Source of the DNA: Chromobacteriaceae bacterium
GTDB lineage: Bacteria > Pseudomonadota > Gammaproteobacteria > Burkholderiales > Aquaspirillaceae
Length of the DNA stretch: 8,742 bases
Direction of reading: 5' to 3'
Assembly: GCA_030151505.1 (NCBI GenBank)
Contig: JASLDQ010000183.1
Coordinates: forward strand, 1-8,742
Numbering within the stretch: the first letter of the stretch is position 1; each line of letters opens with the position of its first letter. The position numbers and the translations under genes are program-made. Shown here piece after piece: positions 1 through 6,303 of this stretch. Under the pieces are notes generated by a model. The model did no database searches. It saw only the letters and a list, made by a program, of their open reading frames with translations, and was not told the origin of the DNA.

Positions 1-43
1 TCTGGGCGACAAGGGCGAGGACGGTGAGGGAGCGTCGGGTCAT
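1..43 (-). CDS. Possible 5' end of an exported protein gene (partial, runs off the window)
   Basis: An ATG on the minus strand at 43 opens a frame that stays open to the window edge and reads MTRRSLTVLALVAQ. Two arginines followed by a hydrophobic run look like the start of a signal peptide or membrane anchor. No good Shine-Dalgarno precedes it (the upstream bases read CACTCTTTCC), and only 14 codons are visible, so the family cannot be named. It lies downstream of the pyrC terminator on the same strand, so it would need its own promoter in the 44-433 gap. It could equally be a chance frame, or the true start could be elsewhere. Confidence 0.35.
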   Translation of the reverse strand, partial: MTRRSLTVLALVAQ

Positions 44-429
44 GGAAAGAGTGTCTGGAGAATGGAAAGCGGGTGGATGACGAGATCGGTTTTGTTGCGT
101 GTCTTGCGGCGGAGGCCGGGCGGGACATTCCGGGCAACACCACTGGTCCGGGGCTGGATGATGCCCGCCGTGCTGCCCGCGTCCCCTGCCACGGATGCCG
201 GGCTCGCGGATTCAGGATCGCCACGAACTGTGGCGTAACGATGGCGGCGGGCGGGTTCAGGTTGTGTCTCGAAACGGAGCGGACCGGCAGGAGCGCCTTG
301 CTTTGCAGCCTTGCGGTGTCGAGGCGGAGAGCATCGACGCCGTCAGGGCGACCGACACGCGCTCCCCTATCGCCACCGGCCGACCAAAGCCAGCCGGCGC
401 CATGGCACGGCGGTCGGCACAGTCGGCAG
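44..429. other. Intergenic stretch with no convincing gene
   Basis: About 390 bases between the possible gene start at 43 and the pyrC terminator. Open frames cross it on both strands, but their translations are rich in Arg, Ala and Gly, have no recognisable domain, and are mostly extensions of antisense frames over pyrC. One small perfect hairpin is visible: 6-bp arms at 219-224 and 230-235 with a 5-base loop and no T-tract. I see no tRNA, riboswitch or repeat. The promoter and leader of the leftward gene may lie here, but no confident -35/-10 pair was found. Confidence 0.5.
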
Positions 430-461
430 AAAAGTGGCGGAGATCAACCGATCTCCGCCAC
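430..461 (-). terminator. Intrinsic terminator of the tusA-pyrC unit
   Basis: A perfect 12-bp stem (434-445 with 450-461, arm GTGGCGGAGATC) closes a 4-base loop. Read on the minus strand it is followed at once by TTTT (433-430). It begins 8 bases past the pyrC stop codon, the expected place for a rho-independent terminator. Confidence 0.9.
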
Positions 462-468
462 GCCTGCC

Positions 469-1506
469 TCAGGCCAGCCGCCAGCGCACCGTTTCGCCGG
501 CCCGCAGCGGGATCAACTCCTCGCCGCCGTAAGGCAGCGAGGCCGGCACCTCGGTGGTTTCGCGCAGCAGGGTCACGGTGCCGGTATTGCGCGGCAGGCC
601 GTAGTAGTCCGGGCCGTTGAAGCTGGCAAAGGCCTCGAACTTGTCCAGCGCGTCGGCGTCCTCGAAGGCCTCGGCGTACAGCGCCAGCGCGGTGCGGGCG
701 GTGTACATGCCGGCGCAGCCGCAGGCGGCTTCCTTGGTGTGGCGGGCGTGCGGCGCGCTGTCGGTGCCGAGGAAGAACTTGCTCGACCCGCTGGCCACCG
801 CCGCCACCAGCGCCAGACGGTGTTCCTCGCGCTTGAGCACCGGCAGGCAGTAGTGGTGCGGGCGGATGCCGCCCTGGAACAGCGCGTTGCGGTTCATCAG
901 CAGGTGGTGGGCGGTGACGGTGGCGGCGATGGTGGCCGGCGCACCGGCGACGAAGTCGGCGGCCTGGCGGGTGGTGATGTGCTCCATCACCACCTTGAGC
1001 GTCGGCAGTTCCTTCACCAGCGGCAGCAGCACGGTGTCGATGAACACGGCCTCGCGGTCGAAGATGTCGATCTGCGGATCGGTCACCTCGCCGTGCACCA
1101 GCAAGGGCACCCCCAGCTCGGCCATGGTTTCCAGCGTCTTGATGCACTTGAACACGCTGGTGACGCCGGCGTCGGAATTGGTGGTCGCGCCGGCCGGATA
1201 GAGCTTGAGCGCGTGCACGAAGCCCGAATCCTTGGCGCGGCGGATCTCGTCCGGCGGGGTGTTGTCGGTCAGGTACAGCGTCATCAGCGGGGTGAAGTCG
1301 TAGCCGCTGGGCAGCACGGCCGCGGTGACGCGGTCGCGGTAGGCGGCAGCCTGCGCCACGGTGGTGACCGGCGGCTTGAGGTTGGGCATGACGATGGCGC
1401 GGGCGAACTCGCGCGCAGTGTCGGCCACCACGGCCTGCAGGGCGGCACCGTCGCGCAGGTGCAGGTGCCAGTCGTCGGGACGGGTAAGGGTGAGTTGTTG
1501 GGTCAT
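469..1506 (-). CDS. pyrC: Dihydroorotase (class II, E. coli type)
   Basis: PyrC is a cytosolic zinc amidohydrolase that interconverts N-carbamoyl-L-aspartate and L-dihydroorotate, the third step of de novo pyrimidine synthesis. The 345-residue product matches the usual length (348 in E. coli) and aligns with the family throughout. The metal site is complete: His14 and His16 in DWHLHLRDG, the carboxylated lysine Lys101 in [13 protein letters not shown], His138 in LLVHGEVT, His176 in EHITT, and Asp249 in [11 protein letters not shown] chose the ATG at 1506 because family similarity begins there. An in-frame GTG at 1584 would add 26 residues with no family character. The Shine-Dalgarno is weak (AGG, 7 bases upstream). 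The gene follows the tusA-like gene on the same strand after 83 bases and ends just before a strong terminator, so the two are probably cotranscribed. Confidence 0.97.
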   Translation of the reverse strand: MTQQLTLTRPDDWHLHLRDGAALQAVVADTAREFARAIVMPNLKPPVTTVAQAAAYRDRVTAAVLPSGYDFTPLMTLYLTDNTPPDEIRRAKDSGFVHALKLYPAGATTNSDAGVTSVFKCIKTLETMAELGVPLLVHGEVTDPQIDIFDREAVFIDTVLLPLVKELPTLKVVMEHITTRQAADFVAGAPATIAATVTAHHLLMNRNALFQGGIRPHHYCLPVLKREEHRLALVAAVASGSSKFFLGTDSAPHARHTKEAACGCAGMYTARTALALYAEAFEDADALDKFEAFASFNGPDYYGLPRNTGTVTLLRETTEVPASLPYGGEELIPLRAGETVRWRLA

Positions 1507-1589
1507 GGCGGGCCTGGAAAATGAGGGTTCGGGTGAGGCGCCAACGCGCGGCGGGTGGTGGCGCGGCTGGGCTGCGCCGTTCACAACGG

Positions 1590-1820
1590 TTACTTGCGCT
1601 TGAGCACCAGCAGGAACTTGCCGTCGTCGGTCTTGCCCGATTCGACCAGCACGTTGCCGGTCTGGCGGCAGAAGGCTTCGAAGTCGGTCGGCGCGGCCGG
1701 GTCGGTGGCGATGACGGAGAGGATCTGGCCGCTCTGCATGTCGGCCAGCGCCTTCTTGGCGCGCAACATCGGCAACGGACAGGACAGACCGGAGAGGTCG
1801 ATGGCTTTGTCGGGAGTCAT
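1590..1820 (-). CDS. TusA/SirA-family sulfur-carrier protein
   Basis: A 76-residue protein of the TusA (SirA-like) fold. Members of this family carry sulfur as a persulfide on a conserved cysteine; in E. coli TusA this feeds tRNA 2-thiouridine synthesis. The hallmark is at the N-terminus: [17 protein letters not shown], with the CPxP motif at residues 14-17 and Cys14 as the expected sulfur acceptor. Length is close to E. coli TusA (81). The C-terminal half ([15 protein letters not shown], then FLLVLKRK) fits the beta strands of the fold and holds a second cysteine. Assignment to true TusA rather than a YedF/YeeD-type paralogue is not possible from sequence alone, so no symbol is given. No clear Shine-Dalgarno precedes the ATG at 1820. 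It is the first gene of the presumed tusA-pyrC unit and diverges from the NRDE-family gene. Confidence 0.9.
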   Translation of the reverse strand: MTPDKAIDLSGLSCPLPMLRAKKALADMQSGQILSVIATDPAAPTDFEAFCRQTGNVLVESGKTDDGKFLLVLKRK

Positions 1821-1930
1821 GGCGGTTTGGGTCTGGCGGTTGAACCCGGGTATTCTACGCGCGGAAGTGCCGCGGCTTCATCCCTTGCCGCCGCAAAACC
1901 CCGTCAACCTTATCCGACCCCTGCCCGCCC
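1821..1930. promoter_or_regulatory. Divergent promoter region between tusA-like and NRDE-family genes
   Basis: These 110 bases separate two genes pointing away from each other, so both promoters should be here. For the minus strand the best -10 candidate is TAGAAT (1857-1852), but the matching -35 position is poor. For the plus strand no convincing box pair is visible, and the NRDE-family gene has no clear Shine-Dalgarno before its ATG. The functional role follows from gene orientation; the exact elements are uncertain. Confidence 0.45.
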
Positions 1931-2713
1931 ATGTGCCTGATTGCCCTCGCCTGCAACACCCCGCCCGGGACCGCCCTGATTCTGGCCGCCAACCGCGACG
2001 AGCAGTACGCCCGCGCCAGCGCGCCGGCCGACTGGTGGACCGATGCGCCGGACGTGCTGGGCGGACGCGATCTGGTCGCCGGCGGCAGCTGGCTGGCGAT
2101 CAGCAAGAGCGGCCGGCTGGCGGCCGTGACCAATGTGCGGCAGGGCCGGCCGCAGCCGGCGCCGCAAAGCCGGGGCCGGCTGGTGGCCGATTTCGTCGGT
2201 GGCCACGACACGCCGCTCGATTACCTGGCCCGCCTGCGCGCCGAGCGCCACGCCTACGCGCCGTTCAACCTGCTGTTCGGCACGGTCGGCGACCTGTACG
2301 TCTACCACAGCCCGCTGGACGACATCCGCCGCCTCAGCCACGGCGTACACGGCATCAGCAACGGCCGCCCGGACGCGGACTGGCCCAAGGTGGAACGCCT
2401 GACCGGCCACCTGCGCGGATGCCGCCGCCCGCCCGAGCCGGCCGACATGCTGGGCTGGCTGAACGACCGCGAGCCCGCCCCGGTCGAGGCCCTGCCCAAT
2501 ACCGGCGTCGGCCTCGCGCTGGAAAAATTCCTGTCGCCGGTCTTCATCCACGGTCCCGACTACGGCACCCGCGCCTCCACCGTGCTGCTGGTCGGCAGCC
2601 GCGGCGACGTCCGTTTTGCCGAAACCGGCTGGCACGCCGGTCGTCCGACCGGCACTCGGCAGTATTCATTCAGACTGGCGCCCGCCACGGGCAGCCTTCA
2701 AGGAAAGCCATGA
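1931..2713 (+). CDS. NRDE/TANGO2-family protein
   Basis: A 260-residue protein of the NRDE family, called TANGO2 in eukaryotes. It starts MCLIALA and carries the signature AANRDEQYARAS, with Asn-Arg-Asp-Glu at residues 21-24. Cys2 directly after the initiator Met resembles an N-terminal nucleophile arrangement, as suggested for this family; that is inference. Other family-like blocks are GGRDLVAGGSWLAI near residue 45, a FNLLFG block near 115, and HGISNG near 140, followed by a C-terminal GTRASTVLLV. There is no signal peptide or membrane segment, so the protein should be cytosolic. Bacterial members lack a settled biochemical role; eukaryotic TANGO2 has been linked to Golgi organisation, heme handling and lipid metabolism. 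The gene overlaps the next gene by ATGA, indicating translational coupling. Confidence 0.93.
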   Translation: MCLIALACNTPPGTALILAANRDEQYARASAPADWWTDAPDVLGGRDLVAGGSWLAISKSGRLAAVTNVRQGRPQPAPQSRGRLVADFVGGHDTPLDYLARLRAERHAYAPFNLLFGTVGDLYVYHSPLDDIRRLSHGVHGISNGRPDADWPKVERLTGHLRGCRRPPEPADMLGWLNDREPAPVEALPNTGVGLALEKFLSPVFIHGPDYGTRASTVLLVGSRGDVRFAETGWHAGRPTGTRQYSFRLAPATGSLQGKP

Positions 2714-3213
2714 AGCTCAAATCCGCTCTCGCCCTGCTCTGCCTCGTCCTGCCCGCGCTGTCGTCGGCCAGCGAGGACCGCTTCAACAAGAACTACAACT
2801 GGGAACCGGACGTGCCGTGGGAAGAAAGCAACGTCACGCTGCCCGACTGGCCCGACGCCGCCGACTGGCTGCCGTTCTCGGTCGGCCGCCTGAGCCAGAA
2901 CCGCCACTTCGTCGCGGCCAAATCGATCCGCGTCGGCGCCGACGGCACCGTGCGCTACGCCTTGCGCGTGCAAAGCCCGGAAGGCGCCGAAACGCTGACG
3001 GTGGAAGGCATCCGCTGCGGCACCAGCGAACTGAAGCGCTACGCCGTCGGCCGCCCGGAAGAAAAGCGCTGGGTGCCGTCGCGCACCAGCGAATGGAAGA
3101 AGCTGCACCCGGGCAACTACGCCCAGGTGGAACTGCTGAAGGAATACCTGTGCAGCGCCGGCTCGCCGGTGGAGTCGCCGGAAGAGGCGATCAAGTGGCT
3201 GAAGCGGGGCTGA
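2710..3213 (+). CDS. CNP1-like family exported protein
   Basis: A 167-residue protein with a clear N-terminal signal peptide: Lys at 2 and 4, a hydrophobic core, and probable cleavage after ALSSA at residue 20. The mature part opens with a Trp-, Asp- and Pro-rich segment (NYNWEPDVPWEES, then LPDWPDAADWLPF), followed by a beta-rich middle and the block GIRCGTSELKRYAVG. I recognise this layout as the CNP1-like family (Pfam PF08750), found mainly in betaproteobacteria and of unknown function. Cys103 and Cys148 are the only cysteines of the mature protein and could form a disulfide in the periplasm. The ATG at 2710 is chosen because it gives the signal peptide and has AAGGA 5 bases upstream. Frames opening further upstream run through the NRDE gene and are artefacts. 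The ATGA overlap makes it the second gene of a two-gene unit, followed by a terminator at 3286. Confidence 0.88.
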   Translation: MKLKSALALLCLVLPALSSASEDRFNKNYNWEPDVPWEESNVTLPDWPDAADWLPFSVGRLSQNRHFVAAKSIRVGADGTVRYALRVQSPEGAETLTVEGIRCGTSELKRYAVGRPEEKRWVPSRTSEWKKLHPGNYAQVELLKEYLCSAGSPVESPEEAIKWLKRG

Positions 3214-3285
3214 GACGCCTCCCCCGGCCGACCGCCTGACGCCGCCGCACGCGGCGAGCCATTCCGCCCGATCTCCACGCGAAGC

Positions 3286-3309
3286 AAGGACGGCCCCCGG
3301 CCGTCCTTT
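3286..3309 (+). terminator. Terminator of the NRDE-CNP1 unit
   Basis: An 8-bp GC-rich stem (GGACGGCC at 3288-3295 with GGCCGTCC at 3299-3306) has a CCC loop and is followed by TTTCCGTTT. AA precedes the stem. It lies 72 bases after the stop of the CNP1-like gene. The T-tract is short and interrupted, so termination may be incomplete and finished by the next hairpin. Confidence 0.7.
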
Positions 3310-3398
3310 CCGTTTGCGCCACCGCGGCGCGGCAACAACCGGCCCTACGGGGGGGGGATTGGCTTCCCCGTCCACGCCGCCGGCCCAAGCCACCCGAC

Positions 3399-3426
3399 AA
3401 AAAGGACGCCCACGGCGTCCTTTTTT
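3399..3426. terminator. Bidirectional terminator between CNP1-like gene and emrB
   Basis: The stem GGACGCC (3404-3410) with GGCGTCC (3414-3420) and a CAC loop is flanked by A5 on the left and T6 on the right, so both strands give a hairpin followed by a U-tract. It is 24 bases past the emrB stop on the minus strand and also backs up the plus-strand terminator at 3286-3309. This is the classic layout between convergent genes. Confidence 0.9.
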
Positions 3427-3450
3427 GCTGCTGCTGCGGCGAGCGCCGCC

Positions 3451-5007
3451 TCAATGATCCGCACCACCGGCGTTGCCGGCTCCGAACGGCGGCCGGGCGA
3501 ACCAGATCAGCACGACCAGGAAGAGAAACAGGATGCCCGACAGCCAGAAGATTTCGTTCGAGCCGATCAGGTAGGCCTGCTTGCCGATCTCGCGCGCCAC
3601 CAGCCCCAGCGACTGACCGTCGCTGAAGCCGGCAGCGCGGTAGCCGTCCAGCGTCTGCGCCAGCGCCGGATTGTAGGGATCGAGCGGCGCGCTGAGGTCG
3701 ACGTGGTGCACCGCCTCGCGCCGGTCCCACAGGGTCGGGATGATGGACGCGCCGATGGCGCCGGCCTGGGTGCGCAGGAAGTTCGACAGGCTGGACGCGG
3801 CGGCGATCTGGTCCGGACGCAGGCCCGACAGCGAGATCGCGGTCAGCGGCATGAAAAAGCAGGCGATGCCGATGCCCTGCACGAACTGCGGCCACACCAC
3901 GTAGGCGTAGTCCATGTCCGGCGAGAAGGTGGTGCGCCAGAAAAAGCACAGCGCGAACGTCACGAAGCTGACGGTCGCCACCCAGCGCAGGTCCCAGTGG
4001 TGGGCGTTCTTGCCGATGATCGGCGAGAGCAGCACCGGCAGGATGCCGATCGGTGCGGCAGCCAGCCCGGCCTGGGTCGCGGTGTAGCCGAGCTGGGTCT
4101 GCAACATCAGGGGCAGCAGCAGGATGGTGCCGAAATACACCATGTAGCCGAGGCTGATGGCCACCACCCCGACGGTGAAGTTGCGCTGGCGGAACAGCGA
4201 CAGGTCGATGACCGGGTGCTTGTCGGTCAGCTCCCAGATCACCAGCGCCAGCAGCGCCACCACGGCCACCACGGTCAGCACCACGATTTCGCCCGAGGCG
4301 AACCAGTCCAGCTCCTTGCCCTTGTCCAGCATGATCTGCAGCGAGCCGACGCCGAGCACCAGCAGGATCAGGCCGAGGCGGTCGATCGGCAGCGCAGTGG
4401 TGGCGGTTTCACGGTGCTTGATGATCGGCCAGGCCAGCCACAACGCCAGCATGCCGATCGGCACGTTGATGAAGAAGATCCACGACCAGTGCAGGTTGTC
4501 GGAAAACCAGCCGCCCAGAATCGGGCCGAAGATCGGCGCAACGATCACCGTCATCGACCACAGCGCCAGCGCCATGCCTTTCTTTTCGACCGGATAGGCC
4601 GCCAGCAGCAGGCTCTGCGACAGCGGGATCATCGGCCCCGCCACCGCGCCCTGCAGCACGCGGAACAGGATCAGCGTTTCCAGACTGGGGGCGACGCCGC
4701 ACAGCGCCGAGGTCAGGATGAAGCCCAGCGCCGACAGCATGAACAGCCGCACCTCGCCGACGCGGCGGGCCAGCCAGCCGGTGATCGGCACCGCGATGGC
4801 GTTGGCCACGCCGAAAGAGGTGATCACCCACGTCCCCTGCGAGGTCGAGGCGCCCAGGTCGCCGGCGATGGTCGGAATCGCCACGTTGGCGATGGTGGTG
4901 TCGAGCACCTGCATGAAGGTCGCCAGCGACAGCGCCAGCGTGACGATGGCGCGCGCGCGGCCTTCGAGCGGCGGGTGCGCGGCGGGCGGAGAAGTCGGTC
5001 CGGCCAT
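3451..5007 (-). CDS. emrB: EmrB, multidrug efflux MFS permease (DHA2, 14-TM)
   Basis: An inner-membrane proton/drug antiporter of the major facilitator superfamily, DHA2 family with 14 predicted membrane segments. The 518-residue product is close in length to E. coli EmrB and similar along its whole length. Visible motifs are LDTTIANVAIPTI with Asp36 in TM1, motif A GWLARRVGEVRLF (77-89), the motif-B region FRVLQG (115-120), motif C APIFGPILGGW (157-167), and the family stretches GSLQIMLDKGKELDWF and IACFFMPLTAISLSGL. The C-terminus PPFGAGNAGGADH echoes the E. coli tail. Family substrates include uncouplers and hydrophobic antibiotics; the substrates here are unknown. It starts 10 bases after the emrA stop with GGGAG 5 bases before the ATG, is the last gene of the operon, and ends before a bidirectional terminator. 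Confidence 0.97.
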   Translation of the reverse strand: MAGPTSPPAAHPPLEGRARAIVTLALSLATFMQVLDTTIANVAIPTIAGDLGASTSQGTWVITSFGVANAIAVPITGWLARRVGEVRLFMLSALGFILTSALCGVAPSLETLILFRVLQGAVAGPMIPLSQSLLLAAYPVEKKGMALALWSMTVIVAPIFGPILGGWFSDNLHWSWIFFINVPIGMLALWLAWPIIKHRETATTALPIDRLGLILLVLGVGSLQIMLDKGKELDWFASGEIVVLTVVAVVALLALVIWELTDKHPVIDLSLFRQRNFTVGVVAISLGYMVYFGTILLLPLMLQTQLGYTATQAGLAAAPIGILPVLLSPIIGKNAHHWDLRWVATVSFVTFALCFFWRTTFSPDMDYAYVVWPQFVQGIGIACFFMPLTAISLSGLRPDQIAAASSLSNFLRTQAGAIGASIIPTLWDRREAVHHVDLSAPLDPYNPALAQTLDGYRAAGFSDGQSLGLVAREIGKQAYLIGSNEIFWLSGILFLFLVVLIWFARPPFGAGNAGGADH

Positions 5008-5012
5008 GACGG

Positions 5013-5017
5013 CTCCC
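5013..5017 (-). promoter_or_regulatory. Ribosome binding site of emrB
   Basis: GGGAG fills half of the 10-base emrA-emrB gap, with a 5-base spacer to the ATG at 5007. It fixes this start and shows tight linkage of the two genes. Confidence 0.8.
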
Positions 5018-6178
5018 TTACTTGCCGGCGTTGGCGGCGATGATGTCGGCCACCACCGCGTCGGCCGCGGCCAGATCGTTGGCGTAGACCGCGGTGGCCG
5101 CTACCGGCTGGCGGCGCGGCGCGTCGGCCAGCAGCTTGCCGTCGGTGTCGCGGGTGTTGACCGTCGCGGTCATCGACAGGCCGACGCGCAGTGGATGTTC
5201 GGCCAGCTGCCTGGCATCGATGGCCACCCGCACCGGCACGCGCTGGACCACCTTGATCCAGTTGCCGGTGGCGTTCTGCGCCGGCAGCAGCGAGAAGGCG
5301 CTGCCGGTGCCGGCCGCCATCCCCACCACCTTGCCGTCGAACTTCACCGACGAGCCGTACAGGTCGGCCTTCAGCTCCACCGGCTGACCGATGCGCAGGC
5401 GGTCGAGCTGGACTTCCTTGAAGTTGGCATCCACCCACACATCCTTGAGCGGCACCACCGCCATCATCGGCGTGCCGACCGCGACGCGCTGGCCGACCTG
5501 GACGCTGCGGCGGGCGACGTAGCCGTCGATCGGCGCGACGACCTTGTTGCGCTGCATGGCCAGATAGGCTTCGCGCAGTTGCGCGGCGGCGCGGGCGACG
5601 GCCGGCTGCTCGACCAGCGGCGAGTTCAGCACCTGCGCGCGGGCGATCGCGTGCTGGCGCTGGCTGGCGTCCAGCGCGGCGCGAGCGGCGTCGACCGCAT
5701 CGCGGGCGTGTGCCAGCTCCTCGGCGGTCACCGAATCGGTGCCGGACAGCTTCTCGCGGCGGGCCAGATCGCCCTGCGCCTTCTTCAGCTCGGCACTGCG
5801 CACGTCAACCTGCGCCTGGGCCTGCTCGACCGCGAAGGTGGTGCCGCGGGTCTGCCGCACCGCGTCGGCCAGCTGGGCGCGGGCGCGCTCGAACGCCAGC
5901 CGGGCGTCGGCCGGATCAAACTCGACCACCACCTGCCCGGCCTTGACCAGATCGGTGTCGTCGGCATGCACCGCCACCACCGTGCCGCCGACCTGTGGGG
6001 TCAGCTGCACCAGCTGGCCGCCGACATAGGCGTCGTCGGTCTCGATGAAATAGCGGGCGTGGACGCCCCAGTAGATGCCGTAGCCGATCACGGCGACGGC
6101 GACGGCGCCGCCCAGCAGCAGCAACAGGGATTTGCGCTTCTGCTGGCGCGGGCTGAGTTGTTCTTGGGTCTCGGTCAT
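5018..6178 (-). CDS. emrA: EmrA, periplasmic adaptor of the EmrAB pump (HlyD/MFP family)
   Basis: A membrane-fusion protein linking EmrB to the outer-membrane channel. It has 386 residues (E. coli EmrA 390). Order of parts: a short cytoplasmic tail with a basic RQQKRK, one transmembrane anchor at about 18-37, the hallmark ETDDAYVGG (46-54), a first lipoyl half (QVGGTVVAVHADDTDLVKAGQ), a long Ala/Gln/Arg-rich alpha-hairpin of roughly residues 80-195, the second lipoyl half (VVAPIDGYVARRSVQVGQRVAVG), and a beta-barrel with DVWVDANFKEVQLDRLRIGQPV. The block FSLLPAQNATGNWIKVVQRVPVRV is typical of EmrA. The ATG at 6178 has GGAG 6 bases upstream. It is followed by emrB after 10 bases, and preceded by the outer-membrane gene across a 125-base gap that holds two hairpins. 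Confidence 0.97.
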   Translation of the reverse strand: MTETQEQLSPRQQKRKSLLLLLGGAVAVAVIGYGIYWGVHARYFIETDDAYVGGQLVQLTPQVGGTVVAVHADDTDLVKAGQVVVEFDPADARLAFERARAQLADAVRQTRGTTFAVEQAQAQVDVRSAELKKAQGDLARREKLSGTDSVTAEELAHARDAVDAARAALDASQRQHAIARAQVLNSPLVEQPAVARAAAQLREAYLAMQRNKVVAPIDGYVARRSVQVGQRVAVGTPMMAVVPLKDVWVDANFKEVQLDRLRIGQPVELKADLYGSSVKFDGKVVGMAAGTGSAFSLLPAQNATGNWIKVVQRVPVRVAIDARQLAEHPLRVGLSMTATVNTRDTDGKLLADAPRRQPVAATAVYANDLAAADAVVADIIAANAGK

Positions 6179-6184
6179 GGTGTT

Positions 6185-6188
6185 CTCC
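6185..6188 (-). promoter_or_regulatory. Ribosome binding site of emrA
   Basis: GGAG (within CCGGAG) lies 6 bases before the emrA ATG. A 6-bp hairpin at 6191-6206 (CGGACG arms, 4-base loop) sits directly upstream, 2 bases from the GGAG, so mRNA folding here could influence ribosome access; that effect is inference. Confidence 0.75.
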
Positions 6189-6236
6189 GGCGGACGGAAG
6201 CGTCCGGGAATCGTTGTTTTATCGGTGTTGGCGTGA

Positions 6237-6279
6237 CGGATTCAGCAGCGGCGGATGCAGCTCGCCGCTGCTGAATCCG
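6237..6279 (-). repeat. Perfect 17-bp inverted repeat between outer-membrane gene and emrA
   Basis: The arms at 6237-6253 and 6263-6279 are perfectly complementary (outer end CGGATTCAGCAG, inner end CGGCG) around a 9-base loop. The hairpin starts 24 bases after the stop of the outer-membrane gene and ends 58 bases before the emrA start. On the minus strand it is followed by CGTCACGCC rather than a T-tract, so it is not a standard intrinsic terminator. It could be an attenuator, an RNA-stability element or a processing site that sets different levels of the pump parts. Confidence 0.8.
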
Positions 6280-6303
6280 CCGTGTCCTCGCGGGTTTTCG
6301 TCC

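Noticed and set aside
121..260. Possible cobalamin-type riboswitch on the minus strand of the gene-less stretch
   Set aside because: I compared it with the conserved B12 element blocks and found only scattered short resemblances, with no matching order or hairpin frame.
73..1524. Long plus-strand open frame of 483 codons antisense to pyrC
   Set aside because: It is the GC-rich shadow of pyrC: Gly-, Arg-, His- and Gln-rich low-complexity translation with no domain, whereas the opposite strand encodes an intact dihydroorotase.
1507..1584. Upstream GTG start for pyrC at 1584 adding 26 residues
   Set aside because: The added residues (many Pro, Arg, His) match nothing in the PyrC family, and family similarity begins at the ATG at 1506.
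1555..2709. A 552-codon plus-strand frame ending in the CNP1-like protein, suggesting a large fusion
   Set aside because: Everything before 2710 overlaps the tusA-like and NRDE genes in the wrong frame and is Arg/Pro-rich. A signal peptide and ribosome binding site mark the true start at 2710.
2698..3393. Minus-strand 231-codon frame antisense to the CNP1-like gene
   Set aside because: It has no recognisable domain, crosses a terminator, and is explained by codon bias of the gene on the other strand.
3454..6274. Plus-strand frames of over 500 codons antisense to emrB and emrA
   Set aside because: His/Gln/Arg/Gly-rich shadows of well-conserved efflux genes; no start signals or domains.
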